Positions 60,795 through 64,000 of a stretch of 64,000 nucleotides of DNA are shown piece after piece. A model generated the notes under the pieces. The model was given only the letters and a program-made list of their open reading frames with translations. It was not told where the DNA came from and did not search any database. Source of the stretch: Geosiphon pyriformis (Eukaryota; Glomeromycota; Glomeromycetes; Archaeosporales; Geosiphonaceae); contig JAAOMT010000543.1 in assembly GCA_016748015.1 (NCBI GenBank), positions 310,001-374,000 of the forward strand, written 5' to 3'. Both the position numbers and the translations under genes were made by a program. The stretch's first letter is position 1. Each line of letters begins with the position of its first letter.

Positions 60795-61309
60795 ATACCT
60801 GCTAAATTTCCAAACCACAAAGGAAAACTGTCATTAAAAGTGATATATTTATTTTGAAATATTTTTTTGCATAGCTCATAATTTTTTTTAGGGACAATGT
60901 TGATAAATATATATAATCAGATGTAAATTAAGACACAAATGTATATTCTTACAAGATTTTTTTGGTTTTTAATTTTTTCGAGGTTTTTTTTCTCAAAAAG
61001 TTAGCAAAAGTCTTATATTTCTTTAGCTTGCTCTTCGGACCAAAAATTTCCAGAAAACTCGATCTCTAAAAAAAATGAAAGTGAAAGACGAATACACTCC
61101 ATTTTGTTACATAAATTAATTATCAAGATATGAAAAGAGAAATTACTATTTTCCAAACTTATATTTTCAAGATATCAACTTTTGATAACCGATAAAATAC
61201 TTGGATTAATAAAATGAGATAAATAGTGTTAAAAGTTCAAGAGATGAATTTTTTTTTGGTGATTTCATTAATTAAATTTTCGAAATAATATGTTTAAACT
61301 ATTCATAAA
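60795..61309. other. Intergenic, no gene seen
   Basis: A/T-rich spacer forming the 3' flank of the minus-strand gene at 61310. Nothing supported. Confidence 0.6.
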
Positions 61310-61765
61310 CTATTCAAATTGTTGGAATAGTTGCTCCCCAAAAGTACCATTATGTGTTTGATATGAAGAATTAGAAAGGGATAGCTTGGGGATTTCGATT
61401 GGAGCTGCGGTTGTAAAGACATTAAAGTTCTTCTTTGCATAAATACTTTCTTGATCTGAATTAACTTGGTATACCAGAGGACCACAAATATTCGGGGAGA
61501 AAGTAGTTGATTCGTCAGATGATGTGGGTGATGAAGGTATTGGCTTAGGATTTCTTCCAATGTTTGTAAATTTTGACCACCATTTGTCGTAATCGTTTGA
61601 AGTATGAACTGATTTACGTTGTTCTTTAACAGAAACTTTCAAAGTAATGGAATAGCATTGACTGAAATCCGAAATTTCGGCTTGTTGACGACAAAAGTAG
61701 CAAAAAATTGTGTCATCATTTTGAACGTATCTGCCGCAGCTACGAATACACCAATCACAATCCAT
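61310..61765 (-). CDS. Ecl1-like (lifespan regulatory factor family) small protein
   Basis: Single-exon, 151-residue protein. The N-terminus MDCDWCIRSCGRYV followed by TIFCYFCRQQAE carries five cysteines (residues 3, 6, 10, 22, 25), a variant of the Ecl1-family zinc motif with altered spacing relative to the protein at 58112-58725. The middle is Ser/Thr/Asn-rich. The C-terminus (PIEIPKLSLS, then HNGTFGEQLFQQFE) matches that of the protein at 9082-9609 in sequence and position, so the two are a paralogous pair. There is no membrane segment. Expected role, by family analogy: starvation or metal-linked regulation. Confidence 0.8.
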   Translation of the reverse strand: MDCDWCIRSCGRYVQNDDTIFCYFCRQQAEISDFSQCYSITLKVSVKEQRKSVHTSNDYDKWWSKFTNIGRNPKPIPSSPTSSDESTTFSPNICGPLVYQVNSDQESIYAKKNFNVFTTAAPIEIPKLSLSNSSYQTHNGTFGEQLFQQFE

Positions 61766-61896
61766 TTTTTTTTAGGATTAGGTAATTTTTCAATCTGTGA
61801 ATTAGGGAAAAAAAGAAAGAAAGAAAGACAAGGGGAACAAATGATTTTTAATTTAAGGATGCATTAATATTGAAATCCCGGATTCTGGAATCTGGA

Positions 61897-61904
61897 TATT
61901 TATA
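61897..61904 (-). promoter_or_regulatory. TATA-like box
   Basis: TATAAATA on the minus strand, 132 bases upstream of the ATG at 61765. The intervening leader contains a purine tract, read as a (CTTT)n pyrimidine tract in the transcript. Confidence 0.45.
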
Positions 61905-64000
61905 TTTAAAAATCCCAGGGTTACGAGAATTTTTTTAAAATTTTCGTAAAAAGCTAGTCAAAGAGAATAAAGTAAAAGAAGGTGGTGCAACTTTGGGGGC
62001 TTGGTTTTTTTTTTTTAAAGTTTATTAATCCACCTTATCTTTATCTTGTTATGTAACATATTTTTCAAAAATTCAAAAGATAATCTGCTGACAATCATGA
62101 AGATTTTTAAATTGTGGGTTTGTGACCAAAAGCATTGTTTTTATAAAACCACATTTTCGGTAATCTGCTTATTGATTAAAGCTAAAAGTCAAATTTCATA
62201 AATAAAAATTTTCTTCAAAGATTTGGAGACTTAACTTTGTTTCAGGTTATCTTTTGAAACTTTGTCGAACTTAAAAATATTTTAATAGTTTACAATTAAT
62301 TTTAATTATTTTTGGAGAATTTTTTCTATGTATCTTGCTTACAGCTATTTTTGATCTATAAGCTAATATATATAAATTTGATGTAGTTCCAGACTACCAA
62401 TTTCACAATATATTAAGGAACGGGCATTTTATGCTATTGAAAAAATGATCTAAACTCATTAAACTCGGGGTAAAAATGTATTAACCATTATTAAGTATCA
62501 ACCCCACACGTTAACTGGTTTATACCTTTTTTTTTTCTTTGAAACTTATTTTTTGTAAGGAGGAATGAAAGAAAGTTTATAATCTAACAACCTTGATTAT
62601 TTTTTTATCTACTTCTCGAATCAAACTTTGATGCACATTACGTCAAAAATGCATGATAAAAAAAAAATATTTCTTTAAATCTCTGAATGAAGAAATTCAG
62701 CTTGGAAAATAGCAAAGTTGTTTCATATTGTCGAATAAAAAATTTTTTAATAAACGATTAAGCCACTTATTTCTGTTGTGTGATTAAGTTTCTTTTTTGT
62801 ATTGAAAATGGATAGAGCTGAAAACGCCTACCACCCAGAATCCTGTTAGATGTGAATCATTTGAAACCTTTGAGAGAGTGACTTGTAACTTACAATGTTT
62901 TCCTTTGGTTTGATTGCTATTATATAATCAAAATTAATGTGTGACAATGAAAATTTCATACAAACTTACCTGTGTAAATCTTTTCAATTCAAAACCATTG
63001 AAGTGTTTCAGGGTCACAATAAATGGTTGTAAGCAGCATCTGAATCAAGACCTGAACCCGATTTTTTGGAATATGCAGTATGCATTTCGTTTCAAAACCA
63101 AGGAGCCAGCAGATATTTTGAATTCGATTCTTGTTCCAAGATTAACTTTATTTTTGAAGTAAGATTACCTTTCTCGATCAACACTACTGTCAGCTTTTTG
63201 AGCGAACAGGATTTTTAACAGGAAAAGTAAGTATCACTTGAGGCCTATTAGACTCGACCTTTACACGAGATTGTTTGTATTGTCAATAAACAAACTTTTA
63301 TAAATATTGTTTTCAGGTTCAAAAATTTTGATTTCGTTAAAGGTGCGACCGCCAGTCGGAAAAATAAAATTTTACTTTGAACCGAAGAAGTTTTAAATCT
63401 TAACAAACGCCAAAAATATTTTATAGAATGGGGTTTTTTTTTCAATCAATTCATATTTTTCACGAAAATTAAACACTAAACTATTATAGGAAGTTTTCAA
63501 GCTTATCCCCCAATACAATATGGGTTCCTTGAAATGAAATTTTTTTCGAGTGACATAAAATAAAAGCTTAAACTCTATAAACCTGATGAAGAATCGATTT
63601 TGAATAATTTTCTTTTTTTAATTCATTGTAAAAAATATCGACCATTTTAATTGAAAAATAATAGGCCTTAAGATCCTAAAGGTAAAAAAAGGATTAACCA
63701 ATAATTAAAATTGTCTTAAAAGTAAATCAGTTTCTGTCGAATATTTGATTTCATTATAAATAAATCTTCGAATAATCACGTGTAGCTTCGGCAAAAATTA
63801 AATTGCTAGTATATATATAAATTTATTTTTAAACAAAAATTACTAATTTTATCAATAAATTTAAATATTGGGAAATTCAGAGTTTTGATATATTTGTTTT
63901 CCGATATAGTTTTTACGCCCGAAATCTAAATCATGACACATAGGTGTGTAATTCATTCGGAGCCTAAATAACCTAAATTCGATTCAAAATCTACAATTTA
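61905..64000. other. Intergenic to window edge, no gene supported
   Basis: No intact gene. Open frames at 62941-63162 (+) and 63248-63445 (-) show no family motif, and I found no splice-compatible partner. The sequence may contain the flank of a gene beyond the window edge. Confidence 0.5.

Overview
The window reads as nuclear DNA of a filamentous fungus with a very A/T-rich genome. The best match is an arbuscular mycorrhizal fungus (Glomeromycotina, Rhizophagus-like), but this is inferred from style and not proved. The arguments are: strongly AT-rich, microsatellite-loaded intergenic DNA; short GT-AG introns of about 41-160 bases; single-exon F-box/leucine-rich proteins; a fungal class 3 lipase-like gene; and three small proteins with the N-terminal cysteine motif of the fungus-specific Ecl1 (lifespan regulatory factor) family. 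Three runs of N (4144-4618, 17348-17533, 34354-34373) show that it is a draft scaffold.

Layout. 1-8900 has no recognisable gene and is dominated by homopolymers and microsatellites. 9082-9609 (+) is an Ecl1-like gene that converges on a two-exon gene for a small basic protein (12009-11350, -). 12.0-27.4 kb is gene-poor and includes a 17-bp perfect hairpin, a gap flanked by (CT)n and poly-A, and a nearly pure A/T desert at about 22.4-27.4 kb. 27.4-39.6 kb is the main gene cluster: F-box protein (-), four-exon lipase-like gene (-), small protein with a novel C-terminal domain (-), second F-box protein (-) and a six-exon secreted aspartic protease (+). It ends in a composite repeat. 39.6-47.2 kb is another A/T desert and non-coding DNA. 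47.2-48.9 kb holds the second copy of the composite repeat, with one segment inverted, next to the paralog (48846-48118, -) of the small novel-domain protein. 55.3-57.5 kb holds an eleven-exon single-pass membrane protein gene (-). Then follow two more Ecl1-like genes (58725-58112 and 61765-61310, both -), separated by an 89-bp TA-flanked MITE and a GC-rich retroelement-like insert.

How the genes may work together. The lipase-like protein and the aspartic protease both carry N-terminal hydrophobic segments and suit the secretory pathway. The F-box proteins are candidate substrate receptors of SCF ubiquitin ligases. The Ecl1-like proteins, by analogy with fission yeast, may act in starvation or zinc/sulfur-linked stress responses. 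No operon-like logic is expected or seen.

Points most worth a second look: the lipase fold has its nucleophile serine replaced by glycine (GHGEG) while the Asp and His are kept; a 78-residue domain shared at 50% identity by two otherwise different small proteins; three divergent Ecl1-like genes, one with a lost zinc-ligand cysteine and two sharing a new C-terminal GTFGE motif; a membrane-protein gene whose first seven introns are all phase 1; and a composite repeat with an internal inversion between two copies 8-9 kb apart. Splice sites were called by eye from GT-AG signals, frame continuity and family fit; no transcript data were available.
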